Assembly: GCF_019112545.1 (NCBI RefSeq)
Contig: NW_025064929.1
Location: 122,826 to 185,254, forward strand
From: Guyanagaster necrorhizus
Taxonomy: Eukaryota; Basidiomycota; Agaricomycetes; Agaricales; Physalacriaceae
Direction of reading: 5' to 3'
DNA: 62,429 nt
The notes below the pieces were generated by a model. The model had not been told where the DNA came from. It worked only from the letters and a program-made list of their open reading frames with translations, and ran no database searches. Of the stretch, positions 21,524-33,526 are shown one piece after another. The position numbers and the translations under genes are program-made. The stretch's first letter is position 1, and the number at the start of each line of letters is the position of its first letter.

Positions 21524-24157
21524 ATGGCTACTATCTACCTATCGCCCAGCTTTGTCTTTCTGTCCAGAACTATTTTCTTCCTTGCGATAGTTCCCTGTTC
21601 AACTTTTTGGGCTCTCCAAAGCTTCTTGCGAGAGTCCGGTTTCGCTCTTCCTTCATGGTTTTGGTTTGTCGTTCCTTTAGCCACGCAACTATTGTTTGCC
21701 GTGGTTCACAACTGGTTCACGGGTGTTACCGCCGAAAGGGATGCCGCTGCACAGGGCGCTATCATGGCGCCCTGCGTTCGAGGAAGCAGCACATCTAACT
21801 TGCGGAAATTGTCTGACGGCTTCAGGAATGGATATCCGGGTTTGTTATCATTTAGACTTCTGAGAAGGACTTCAAGCTAATCGGCTGCTGTTAGGTGAAG
21901 TATTACAGAAGTGGAGCGAAGAATATGGAAACACCTTTACTTTCAACTCTTTTTCGGGCAAAGGGGTGAGTAACATCATAGCCTGTTCGTGTTTCCCATT
22001 CTAACAGCTACGCAAGATGTTTACGACGGAGCCAGAACACGTCAAGGTAGGTTACGATTACTTCACACTTGTATTGTATTCCTCTGATCGCTGGGTTCAG
22101 GCCATCCTAGCAACTCAATTTGACGACTTTGTAAAAGGTTTGGGGTCACTCATCAAGTTATAATTTCGTTAGTGACATTGAACTCTAGGCCGCACCTTCT
22201 ATGATGCTGCGGAGTCTCTGCTTGGTGCAGGCATTTTTAATTCAGATGGTGAGAGTTTTTCCCACATCAATGCTACATACATGATTGATCAGAGTTGATG
22301 TGCTACAGGTGATACTTGGAAGTGAGTGTACTTTGAGCTGTCCATATCCTTGTGCTAAACATCCCATCAGGTTTCATCGGACAATGACGAGGCCGCTCTT
22401 CAGCAAGGATCGAATTTCCGATTTTGAAAACTTCGAAAAACACGCCACCAGCACGATCTCCCAGATCAAATCGAGATTGAGGGAAGGATATCCCGTCAAT
22501 TTCCAGGTTAGTGTCCCAAAGGATATTTCCGTACATCACTCTTCTCATAGCACCGATAGGATATTGTCGCTCGCTTCACTCTCGATTCCGCTACCGAGTA
22601 TCTCTTTGGAAAAGATGTCAATACGATATCTGCAGGACTTCCTTATCCGGCTGGATCTCCGTTAGCCGACAACCCCCATTTTGTCAATCACCCATCTAAC
22701 GCTTTCCTCGACGCATTCGCAGCGGCACAAGAGAAGAGTGCTATTCGTCTTCAGACGGGGAAGTATTGGCCGCTTTTCGAATTCTGGGCGGATGCAGTCA
22801 AGCCACTTCGGCAAGTCGTCAATGAGTTCGTCGAGCCTCTTCTTGTCGAGGCGCTCAATATCAAGGCTCGAGGCGACAATCCGGTGGAGGATAAGAAGGA
22901 CTTCGATGAGGGCGTGTCCTTGCTGACCCGTCTTGTGGAGAATACCGATGGTATGTGTCGTTTTCTCCCAGCCAAAGATGAGGATTACCGATACAGATGA
23001 CTATAGATACCAAGCTCATTCGAGATGAACTTGTGAATGTCCTGGCCGCTGGTAGAGACACTGTAAGCCTGTGGGGTGCTTTCTCTGAATGTACTTATGG
23101 ATAGCGTCAATGTAGACGGCCTCCCTTTTGACTTTCGCGGTATATAAGATGTCCGAACATCCGAAAGTGACCGCTCGCTTACGGTCGGAGATCCTCGAGA
23201 AGGTTGGTACAAGGACACCCACATACGAGGACATTCGTGATATGAAATATCTGAGAGCATTCCTGAATGGTGCGGTCACCGATATGTCCATTTAAGGCGT
23301 TTCTGATGATTTCTATGCAGAGCTTTTACGATTGTATCCAGCTGTGTAGGTGAACCAGTTTTGTGGAATTGAAACCTGCTCAACATGTGGAACATCAGCC
23401 CCATAAATAACCGGTCAGTTTAATCGCTTCTTCTCGGGTTTGTTATAACACTCTCACGTTCTAGTTGGTCAAAAGTGGCCACTACTCTCCCGAACAAAGG
23501 ACGCGCGCCATATTACGTTCCGAACGATACTGTGTTCGTGCTTCTCTGCTATTACCTTGAATCCACTTGAACCTGTAGATGCGATACTACAGGGTGAATT
23601 ATTCTGTATTCTTGATGCATCGACGGACAGATTTATGGGGGCCGGACGGTAGGAGAATCATATCGCTGCCACCACTTTGTTGATTTACATGTAATACTAG
23701 CTCTTGAATTTGACCCGGATAGATTCATCGATCAACGTCTGCAGAAGTATTTGACCCCAAACCCATTCATATTCGTTCCCTTCAATGCAGGCCCAAGAAT
23801 CTGCCTTGGCCAACAGGTAAGGACAATTCGTCTCGAAGCCATATTCATTGCGTGTTTCCTAAATGTTCTTTTTAGTTCGCTTATAACGAGGCTTCATACT
23901 ATCTTATTCGACTCCTGCAAACGTTCTCTTCTTTCAGCCTCGCCATGGATGCCCAACCTGCTGAAGGAATTCCTCCCAAGAGTTGGACCAAGACTCCCGG
24001 GACGACCAAAGGGAGAGACAAGATCATGTTTGGGTTACATTTGACGATGTATGCTAAGGTTGGTCTTGTAAAGCATCTGGCTTTCAGTCTTGAAATGACC
24101 TTGGTTCGATAGGGCGGTTTGTGGGTCAGAATGGAAGAAGCGCATGATGTCGCGTGA
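21524..24157 (+). CDS. Cytochrome P450, CYP63-like (gene B)
   Basis: Monooxygenase of about 600 aa with the same exon plan as gene A. The N-terminal anchor starts [19 protein letters not shown]. Motifs in order are [10 protein letters not shown] (helix C), AGRDTTAS (helix I), [10 protein letters not shown] (ExxR), EFDPDRFID and the heme loop [12 protein letters not shown] at 23781-23816. It ends [12 protein letters not shown]. An intron opening GTGCGG interrupts the ExxR glutamate codon, as in genes A and D. Exons and the intron around 22790-23280 are nearly identical to gene D, including an identical 50-odd-base intron after AGRDT, so duplication or conversion is recent. I found no stop or frameshift. 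Likely substrates are hydrophobic small molecules by family analogy only. Confidence 0.85.
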
Positions 24158-24284
24158 GAGTCTGGTGGATTTGAGCACCTGCGCCAATTCGAAATGTACT
24201 TGTATCTTGTACCCTCTGCTCTTTTCATCCTGTTAGTAAATGTCAATGTTGTATACTGGTTCTGCAACGAGGCGGCGTTCCCAT

Positions 24285-24440
24285 CGTATGGACGGTTATA
24301 TCACTTTTTACGCTCCCTCTCTTCCAGTAGAACGTGAGGAGAATATTCACTCGACAAATGGACCAGCCCCCTGAGGCATGGTAAAACAGTAACCCATGGC
24401 GAAATCAACCAACGGAATCTGACACCTGTAGCTGAACAAG
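24285..24440 (+). pseudogene. DUF3533 gene 3' end fragment
   Basis: The segment matches the last exon and 3' flank of the DUF3533 gene (about 18500-18640). It includes CTCCCTCTCTTCCAGTAGAA against CTTCCTCTCTTCCAGTGGAA, and the stop region followed by AACAGTAA. A TAG replaces the Trp codon. It marks the left edge of the second copy of the DUF3533-MYND-P450 block. Confidence 0.65.
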
Positions 24441-25400
24441 ATATTTACAAGACTTGTGAAACGATGGAACCCTTGCGTGTACAGTCACGGTTACATTCTA
24501 AACGGCTCACGGCTTTATATAATATCTACTTACCCTATTTTTTGGTCTTCCTGGTTTAAGCGTCCTCGACCTTTCTGCTTACGCGTTGCTTTTGCCAGGA
24601 TGCGCGTCACATTCTGGGCTTACGTGGCCTCGTTGCTCGGCGTTATTTACGCGTCGCCTGCCATTTCTCTTGGCATCGTCTATACCGCGCGTACTCATCA
24701 ACTTTTGGCAACAGAACATTTATTTTTGCCCTCAACAAAGTTACTATCTCCTCCTGCACTTTCCATTCTAAACTAAATGTATCAACATTAGCCGCTTTTG
24801 TTGTAGACGTTGGATACCATAGCTAATTGATAGAGCAAGGGTTTAGTAGTCGAGGTACGAGGAGTAAGAGAATAAGAGCATGAGCGTGACTCGTGAGAAG
24901 ATGGTATCCGTGAGTGAAGTATGGGTTCGAGTGAGCTCGAGGTAATCTTACTGGTATCTTGAAATAGGTTAGCAGACTAGCGCGAAGCTTAGTTTCCATT
25001 GCTTGAGGTCACGCAAAGTGTAGGGTTCAAGATAGGTAGTGAGAATTTGATACCTAGTACAAGTTTCGTAGCTATGGTTATATACAAATGGGTGTTACTA
25101 GAAGGTTTGACAAGTTTCGTGAAGTCATTGAGTCATAACGAGTTCGTTAGGCTGAGTAAGAAAAAGTGCAGAAAGAGATAGAAAGGAAAAGAAACGGCTT
25201 CAAGCGACTGGAGACTTCCAGGAATTCCATCGATGCGGAAATCCATAACAGCTTTTGGCATAGTCGACGACTATAGTTTGGCGGCTATACCTTCAAAAAT
25301 TAAATTCCGCATCCAGAATCTTTCCATCTCCTAACTTGATATGAACGGGAGGTTCACCTTTCACATTCACATCGCATCTCCAGTCTGGGTTGGGTCGCAT
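24441..25400. other. Intergenic, nothing firm
   Basis: A 59-codon frame from the ATG at 24600 begins with a hydrophobic stretch (MRVTFWAYVASLLGVIYA) that could be a signal peptide. It ends soon after with no recognisable domain, so I do not call it a gene. Confidence 0.3.
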
Positions 25401-25448
25401 GGATGCTACTGTGCTTCGTGAAATACTGTCTGAAATTGGGAAGCAACG

Positions 25449-27486
25449 TCACAAGAGATCTTCAAGACAGAGAAACAACGCACCGATTCTAAGATACACT
25501 TCGACATCATTTGTGGCCGAGAACATCAAACTAAAGATGGGAATGTATGGTTCTCCGGCCCGCCCTTTCCCAGGTTCAAACTCCTCGAGCATCTCGCAGA
25601 TGTACACCTTCCCCTCGCCAGGATCTAGGCCCATCCTGAATTCAAGGTCTTGCCAGACATCTTCGAGCTTGAAAACTCCAACGCCTGTGGTTCTGAACTT
25701 GTCGAGCAGATTCTGTACGGACGGGACGTATTTGACGTCCTGATATACGATGTGTGTTCGGCCTCGTGATGCATCGCGCGCTAATCCAAGAGCATGCGCA
25801 AAGGACTCTAATGTTTCAGACCTAGGATTGCGTCTATAATTCATCCAGTCTCGGAATCGTTGTCCTGCGAAAGCGTTGGTCCTCTCAACCTCTGCTGTTC
25901 TCTTGAAATATGCAGCAGCCTCTCTGAAACCGTCAAAGTTAATATCATATCTAGTGATCAAGCCGATATGTTCACCTGCAGGATACCCTGTATTTCAGGT
26001 ACGTCATGAGCACTTTTATAAAGCAAATATAATGGAAAATATACTTATGGTAGGGCCAGTTCATTCTCTGGCACTCTTTGGAACTTCGAACCATTATTTC
26101 AGGATTACATATTCCGGAAGAAAACGAGTTACCACTGACCAGTAAAATATATGGTGGCATTGGGAGCATTGCGTCAATTTCACTTTGGGTTCACGAGCGC
26201 CGCAGCTTCGGCAGTTTTTACTTTGACGTATTACCGTTTTCAATGTCGCCTTTCTATGATCCAGCCACTCTGATCCGCCAAGGTCTGTGAAAACCGGATC
26301 CGTGGCTGGCTCGATGCCAGTAGTGAACATATGTACCAAAACGGTATCACTGAGTTCATATGGATGCTTCTTGAACCATCTGACCAGCCATATCTCCCTA
26401 ATGGACTTATCAGGCAGCGTCATAGAGGTCACGACCACTCCACATACAGTTTATGCGCTTCGTCGTCTTCCCCAAGTCTCCGAAGAACACGGGCGAGATA
26501 TACCTTTGCTTCGACGCAATGCGCCATAGTTCCAAAGCCTGACTCGGATGTTGTACCGTGAATGATACGTGATAGCGCTTCTTTTGCTTCAGTGTCGTCT
26601 GTTCCTGCACGCGCGAGGCATACAGCAAACGACACATATAGCCCCCTTTTACAACATGGTCACTATGGAGATGCGGCGGCTACGATTGCGGATACGCACG
26701 GGTTTACATCGAATATATCAGACTTTCCACTGCGCTCCTTGTCTGCCTCCATGGAACATCGAATATGGCGGAGAGCTTCCAGTGGTTGGTTGATTTGCGG
26801 TTTACTAGAATTTAATTGCCAAGAAATCAGAGGTGAAGTATTACGCGGGAGGAAATACTCACAGAAAGTGCTCGGCTAGCTTGGATCGGATATTTTGAAG
26901 CTATGTAATCAATAAGGATATAGAGAAATTTGCATTCTACAGTGCAACGCTTCACCGTGAGGTACCGTTCCGTCTCTGTCGATATACCATGACCTTGCCC
27001 TTGCGGCGCGAGATGAGCGAATATCTTCAGTTGCTCGTCCGAGGCTTCCAGAAAGGCACGAATCATCCATTCGAGAGACCAAATACATTGTGGTAAAATA
27101 TCTTCTGGAACTATACGATATAAGAAAGAAATATGTCTAGAAATACAGTGAGACTTACCATCTTCGACAGAGCAAAGGTAGCTGAACTGAAAGAGCTCAG
27201 GAAGCCTAGAATTGTACCACAACGCCGGTGGAAGGGGACCTATAGCCTCGCCTCTATTATTTTGAACAAAAACTTGAGGTGGTATCGGAGCTCGCATGAG
27301 TTCGGTAACTGTTCATTGTCACTGGTCAGGCAAGGCACAGAGACATTAGAGAGCGAAAAAATCACCCTTAGCTGCTTGGTTGCGAACCAGGGCCAGATCA
27401 GGCATCTTGTGATCCGCAGGGATATCGAAACCAAATAGATACGCTCGCGGAGCATTGTGCGACGTAGAGGCTGTCGCTTGGTCCAT
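25449..27486 (-). CDS. MYND-type zinc-finger protein
   Basis: Starts at 27486 (MDQATASTSHNAPRAYLFGF) and is split by several introns. The N-terminal half contains PPALWYNSRLPELFQFSY, then CIWSLEWMIRAFLEASDEQL, then helical repeat-like segments (EALRHIRCSMEAD; AKVYLARVLRRLGEDDEA) resembling TPR units. The MYND finger is NCRSCGAREPKVKLTQC, SQCHHIFYC and, after an intron, SKECQRMNWPYHK. The spacing C-x2-C, C-x2-C, C-x3-C and H is right. The C-terminal part (DINFDGFREAAAYFKRTAEV onward) ends at 25449. MYND fingers bind proline-rich peptides; many such Agaricomycete proteins are uncharacterised. The junction after YHK and the last exon border are uncertain. It lies antisense between DUF3533 and P450 genes, as do its relics in block 1. 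Confidence 0.75.
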
Positions 27487-27649
27487 CGCGTGAAGAAAGA
27501 AGATGGTGCTGTTTGCCTGAGTTCGGCAACCGTAACCAAATATCTAGGCATGCAACCCGGCCCGCCTGGAACCAGAGGTTTGCCATCTGCCGAAAGTCTA
27601 CTCCAAACGGGGGCTTTCATCACGAGTTATTCCTGAATCTTTGTTTTTA

Positions 27650-28650
27650 GAACTTTTTTACGACAAAATGAATTCGAATCTAATATCTTACATTTCGTGA
27701 ACAATTCAAGTGCTTCTTGAACCTTTACCACTACCAGTAAGTCTTGTTTTTCATCAAAAACCTTATGTACAGGCAGGTAAATACAAAAATTTCTGCATTC
27801 ACCATGTGTTAACCACTGCCAGTCTTATTGGAATTTAGGTGTTAATGATTCGGATAGAGGCGTAATGGACTCGAAAGGAAGATATATTCCGTCGTACAGA
27901 GTAAGAACAGTGGGGGTTCCGAGTCAAGTCGATAGGTACGAAAATGTCAAAGTATAAGGTAAGCAGTAAATATATATAAATAGAATGTGACATTAAAGCC
28001 GTGAAAACCGAATCTCAACAGGTCTAACACGCCATGTCATATTTATAGAGGCCATCTGCTCCGACAGTTCGTCGCATGCGGCATTGATCGGGGACGAGAA
28101 ATTAGTTATTAGTCATTGCTATACTGACAATCAGACAGGGAATGTTCGATTAGAGAAAAGTTTTACGTCGCTCGGTAGTCAATATTTCAATGGCAAATCT
28201 CGTTAGAGTCTGATCGACAAATTAATGATTTAGGACTCGGTAGGTAGGTAGGTAGGTAGCATTACACGCCAGTGTCCACACAGTGAACGCTCGGAAACAA
28301 ATAGGGTTTGATCGAGTACACGTGGCTGATCGTGATTTTTTACCCAAACAACCATCGTCTGGCAAAATGACTGCTCCCTGTTCTCATGGCTTTCCGTAAA
28401 CAAATTTATTTTTTCAGGGCTGGAATTTTGGACCAATCGTCTGTAGCCAGTAACCGGATTTCGGTATTGTTTAGAGCCGGAAGTTGGCTTTCCCCACCCA
28501 ACGACCGCTCATGACGAGAATTCAGAATTCATATCGAAGCGAGAACTGGACGGATGCACGGATTCCGGAGATACATTATCCGGGCTTTGATGCATTCAGT
28601 CACATCATATTACTATCTGTCTGGCCGTGGCAGCGATGAACCGTGATTGT
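27650..28650. other. Intergenic upstream of P450 gene D
   Basis: AT-rich with no gene recognised. It includes the microsatellite near 28240 and the duplicated promoter segment at 28385-28500. Confidence 0.4.
28239..28259 (+). repeat. GGTA microsatellite
   Basis: Five tandem copies of a GGTA/GTAG unit. Confidence 0.8.
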
Positions 28651-28658
28651 TCGCCACT

Positions 28659-28666
28659 ATATGTAA
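28659..28666 (+). promoter_or_regulatory. TATA-like box of P450 gene D
   Basis: TATATGTA lies 46 bases upstream of the ATG at 28705, matching the spacing of genes A and B. It supports the internal Met rather than the in-frame ATG further upstream. Confidence 0.5.
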
Positions 28667-28704
28667 GGAGAGTGGTTGCTGGTCAATTCTCATTCTCGCC
28701 CATT

Positions 28705-31340
28705 ATGACTACCAGCTATCTACCACCCGGATTGGTATTCCTGTTCCGAACTCTTTTCTTTGTGACTATCGTCCCGTCTTCGACTTTCTGGGTTTTCCAA
28801 ATCTTGGCCGGTCTCAGTCTTCCTTTATGGTTTTGCCTTGTAGTCCCCTTGGCTTCACAGATTGTCTTCGCGGTGGCTCACAACTGCTTCATGAGCTTTC
28901 GTATTAAAAGGCATGCCGCTGCGCAAGGCGCTTTCATGGTTCCGAGCGTTCAGGGAAGCAGTATTTCCATCTTGCGACAAGTGCTACACAGCTTTAGGAA
29001 TGGATACCCGCGTGTGTTTAAGTTTGGACTATGGGAGGTGTTTCGAGCTAACGATTGGATTGCAATTTATAGTTGAAATATTCCAGAAGTGGAGTGAAGA
29101 ATACGGAAACACCTTTACTTTCAATTCTTTCTCAGAAAGACGAGTAAGTCACAGTGCAGTCTGTTTGTGACTTTCGTTCTGACGGATACACGAGATGTTC
29201 ACAGTTGAGCCAGAGCACGTTAAAGTACGTTATCACACGTAATAACCTCTTGTTGTATCCCGCTAATTGACACGTTCAGGCCATCCTGGCGACTCAATTC
29301 CAAGACTTTGAAAAAGGTTTGTCGCTGCTAGCCATTTCGGGTTTATTATTTGGTTACCGACTTGCAACCCTAGGCCATATATTCTATGTTGCTGCGGATT
29401 CTCTTCTTGGTTCAGGTGTTTTTAACTCAGATGGTGAGAACTTTTTTCTCATTTAGCTCCACATGCTCACCCACTGTACAACAGACGATACTTGGAAGTA
29501 AGTATATTCGAGCTCTCCATCCGCTTGCGGTAAACATCCCACAAGGTTTCATCGAACAATGACGAGGCCTCTCTTCAACAAGGATCGAATTTCCGATTTT
29601 GAAAACTTCGAAAAACACGCCGTCAGCATGATCTCCCAGATCAAATCGAGACTGAGAGAAGGATATCCCGTCGATTTCCAGGTTAGTGCCCCAAAGCGAT
29701 CTCTCTACATCACTCTTCTCATAACAACGATAGGATGCTGTCGCTCGCTTCACTCTCGATTCCGCTACCGAGTATCTCTTTGGAAAAGATGTCAATTCGT
29801 CATCTGCAGGCCTCCCTTACCCGGCTGGATCTCCGTTGGCCAACAACCCCCATTTTGTCAATCACCCGTCTAACGTTTTCCTCAAAGCATTTGCAGCAGC
29901 ACAAGAGCAGAGTGCTATTCGTCTTCAGAGAGGGAAGTACTGGCCACTTCTCGAATTCTGGGCGGATGCAGTCAAGCCACTTCGGCAAGTCGTCAATGAG
30001 TTCGTCGAGCCTCTTCTTGTCGAGGCGCTCAATATCAAGGCTCGAGGCGACAATCCGGTGGAGGATAAGAAGGACTTCGATGAGGGCGTATCCTTGCTGA
30101 CCCGTCTTGTGGAGAATACCGATGGTACGTGTCGTTTTCTCCCAGCCAAAGATGAGGATTACCGATACATATGACTATAGATACCAAGCTCATTCGAGAT
30201 GAGCTTGTAAACATCTTGGTTGCTGGTAGAGACACTGTAAGCCTGTGGGGTGCTTTCTCTGAATGTACTTATGGATAGCGTCAATGTAGACGGCCTCTCT
30301 TTTGACTTTCGCGGTATATATGATGTCCGAACATCCGGAAGTGGCCACTCGCTTACGATCGGAGATCCTCGAGAAGGTTGGTACAAAGACACCTACTTTC
30401 GAGGACATTCGTGATATGAAATATCTGAGAGCATTCCTGAATGGTGCGGTCACCGGTGATTCTATTTCAGTTGTTTCTGACTATCTCTCTGTAGAGATTT
30501 TAAGACTATATCCACCTGTGTATGTAAATTATTGTTCTGAGACCGAGAGACACTGACACACATGGGTTTTCAGGCCAATGAACAGCCGGTAAGCCTGCAT
30601 CTTCCCTTCCTGGACCATGTCATAACGCTCCGCGCACTAGCATGTCGAAAGTGACAACTACACTTCCGAACAAGGGAGGCGCACCATATTATATTCCAGA
30701 CGGCACAAGGTTAGCAGTGCTTCATTCCTATTCCCCTAAATTACTCTGAACGGTCGACGCGTTACCACAGGATAATCTATTCTGTCTTCTTGATGCATCG
30801 ACGGACGGATTTATGGGGACCAGATGGTATGGAAGAAGAGCACATTGCTACCGCCATCTTGCTGATTCTCATCTAACCCCCAGCCCTCGAATTTGACCCG
30901 GATCGATTCCTCGATCAACGTTTGCATAAGTATTTGACTCGGAACCCATTTATATTCGTTCCCTTCAATGCCGGCCCAAGAATCTGCCTTGGCCAACAGG
31001 TGAGAGCCCTTTGTGAGCGTTCAGATTGAGACGGACCTGATCTCCACCCCCCATTAGTTCGCTTATAACGAGGCTTCGTACTATCTTATTCGACTGTTGC
31101 AGACGTTCTCTTCTTTCCGTCTTGCTCCGGATGCTCAGCCTGCCGAAGGGATTCCTCCCAAGAATTGGACCAAGACTCCCGGAACGACCAAAGGGAGAGA
31201 TAAGATCATGTTTGGGTTACATTTGACGATGTATGCTAAGGTCAGTCTTGTGAAGGCATCTGGCGTTGGGTCTTGAAATGACTTTGGTTCAATAGGCCGG
31301 TTTGTGGGTCAGAATGGAAGAAGCGAGAGATGACGCGTGA
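28705..31340 (+). CDS. Cytochrome P450, CYP63-like (gene D)
   Basis: About 600 aa with the shared exon plan. N-terminal anchor [19 protein letters not shown]; helix [11 protein letters not shown]; helix I AGRDTTAS; ExxR in [19 protein letters not shown]; heme loop [12 protein letters not shown] at 30964-30999; end [12 protein letters not shown]. It is the closest paralogue of gene B and shares almost identical exons and introns over 29950-30450. No disabling change is seen. It forms the last member of the second DUF3533-MYND-P450 block. Membrane-anchored ER monooxygenase by family; substrate unknown. Confidence 0.85.
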
Positions 31341-31625
31341 GCGTCTGATGGGTCCGAACATTTTCTTGTCTACATGTCGGAAGTGAAGATGATGTAAAAA
31401 TAGTTTCTAATACACTCTGTCTGCTCAGTGTCCAAGGGAGTCATCGTCAAGGCTGAACGGGTCTGTCGTTTATTTCCAATGAACTAAAATACGCAAGACA
31501 TACATGAAGTACACCGGGGTTTGAAGTATTATTGGACAATGGTGAGGAATCAAGAGCCCAAGGCGCGAGTCACTCTCTTTAAAAAACTTCAGCACCACGT
31601 GGAAGTTGACCGCCTGCCACAACGT
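31341..31625. other. Short 3' intergenic between convergent genes
   Basis: Lies between the stop of P450 gene D and the stop of the minus-strand BTB gene. Nothing else is seen. Confidence 0.4.
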
Positions 31626-32914
31626 CTATCGTCCCTTCCCATTCTTTCCATACCGTAGGAGTGGTGAATGGTCTAGCAAGTTGTTTAGTTCCATTTCGAA
31701 TACCTCTGGGTGACTACAACGACGAACATGTCAGGATATCCCGTGACAAAAAGTTGAGGATAACGATATACTGTTTGGTAAACTTTGGGAAGATCTCTGT
31801 GATAATGTTTCCAGGCCCGAGCTGAGAGCGTAAATTTTCGAATGCGTGTTTCTTTAGATCTTCATGGCTAGCCTAGAACATACAGGTTCAAACACTCCGA
31901 TGGAAGAAAGGGCTAGCATCGGACTTTGACTGCAAGGCGATACATAGATTTCGGAGAACAGGCATCGCTGACGTTGTACAGCGCCCACCGCTGGATTTGA
32001 GCTGGACGAAAGCGATCTCCTTGGTATACATATACACTATCAAGGCTTGGAAACTGAAAGGGATTGACGTCAATTACTGCAGAGGTCCTGAAAGCCACGT
32101 CATTGACCAATGCCAGGTGTGGAGCTTTCTCTTCAGGCTCTGCTCTGTTGGCCAGGTAGTCTTCCACACGATGATTTATAACCTCCGCAGACCGACTCAT
32201 AGATTCATCACAGATGGGAGATACTTCTGCGTTCTCATACTCAGAAAGGAAGATACTATCAGATTTGCTGTAGTACAATGAGACATGAGAACCATTTTTG
32301 GTTGGTGAATTTTTGTGAGATGTGGCAGAGACTGATGGCGAATCGGCGTCGATGTCGAAATTCGATGCTGCCTTTTCACCGCTAGGAGATGCAGGTAGTG
32401 CGGATTGGACGATATCCGGATCTGAAGTATTCGTGGGAGATAGGGCACGGGAATGTGATTTGGATTTCGGTTCTCCGGTAATGCTGTCAGACGTTGCGGG
32501 AGTGTCGCAGGCATCTTCGTCCGAGTCAGATTCGAGATCACTGTCTTTATCATAGGTATACTCGCAGACGCCACTCAAATAAGAACCTCCGAAACTACAA
32601 TTATCTGCGTGGTCAGTACCACTGATAGTTAGAAAGAGGATATATATTAGCATTCACGAAAGAAAGCCGGATAGAGAAAACTCAGATCTGTCCAGGAACG
32701 AGCTATGGTCCTTCAAAATGCTGCCGCTTGCATAAATGAGACGGCGGTTACATACGGACGTTTGTCCCCATTTGTGCGTAGAAAGCATGAATTTGGTGTC
32801 AACGAAAAAGTTGCCGTCAAGCGTTGCTCTGATGGCCTTGGACAATCGGCTCAGAGATTGTTGGAGGGACTTGGGGAAGAAGGCTGAGAGCCCGAAAAGG
32901 ACAAGGCGATGACC
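31626..32914 (-). CDS. BTB/POZ domain protein, N-terminus unresolved
   Basis: Reads KSLQQSLSRLSKAIRATLDG, then NFFVDTKFMLSTHKWG and RRLIYASGSILKDHSSFLDR, the opening of the Agaricomycete BTB fold. An intron leads to an acidic Ser-rich insert (EYTYDKDSDLESDSDEDA) and then LVNDVAFRT. The C-terminal BTB helices are CSPKSMYRLAVK, then (intron 31873-31924) ASHEDLKKHAFENLRS, then (intron 31714-31771) HPEVFEMELNNLLDH. BTB proteins act in dimerisation and ubiquitin ligase adaptors. Near 32040-32070 the homologous segment FQALIVYMYTKEIAFVQLKS is in another frame. The only intron that would join it is 24 bases, so the gene may be damaged there. The first exon and start codon were not found; the frame is closed upstream at about 32914. 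Confidence 0.6.
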
Positions 32915-33526
32915 AGATCAATGACGATTCCGCCCAGTGGAAGAGGGATATCGCAGCGTCCTGGTGAGATGGTGCTTTGCTGTTGGAGGGGTGCAGTGCT
33001 CCTCCAACACCGCAAGGAGACGACCTTCCCTCCTGAACGACGCATGAATCGAAGTTTCCGGGCGGAAACCCCCCAGGACCTGGCTGAACGGATGGGTGCA
33101 TAGCTATGATCCTGGGATCACTGGCGATGTTCTTAGACCTGTTTTGAAGGCTCCACAACGACCGAGGGAGGAGCAAAAGAAGAAAGTCGCAGCCTGAAGT
33201 AGGCTGCATGAGGCTTGTGGGTTGCTTCGAATAAGCGCCCTTAGTGCAGATACCAAAACAAGTGTATCTATGGTTGACCATAATCATAGTCATAATCAGA
33301 GCCTTCTTTATTTATTAGCGAGCCTTGTTCACAAGCATCAGCACGCTAAGGCATTCGGCAGGCATTCGGCCGGCGGTAACCTCGGCAACTAGCAGAATGT
33401 AATACGAATTTGTCATTGGATGGATAGCGGCTTGTTGGCCCGTGCGTCCTTGTTGTTTTCCCTCTTTCACCCATATTCCCCCGATAACGAGAACGACGAC
33501 TGCATTTATGCGAGCCCATCCCTGTG

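Noticed and set aside
24600..24776. 59-codon frame with a signal-peptide-like start
   Set aside because: Too short, with no domain and no paralogue at the equivalent place in block 1.
32817..33293. 158-codon minus-strand frame upstream of the BTB gene
   Set aside because: Overlaps the BTB first known exon in another frame and shows no domain. Part of it may be the missing first exon, but this could not be shown.
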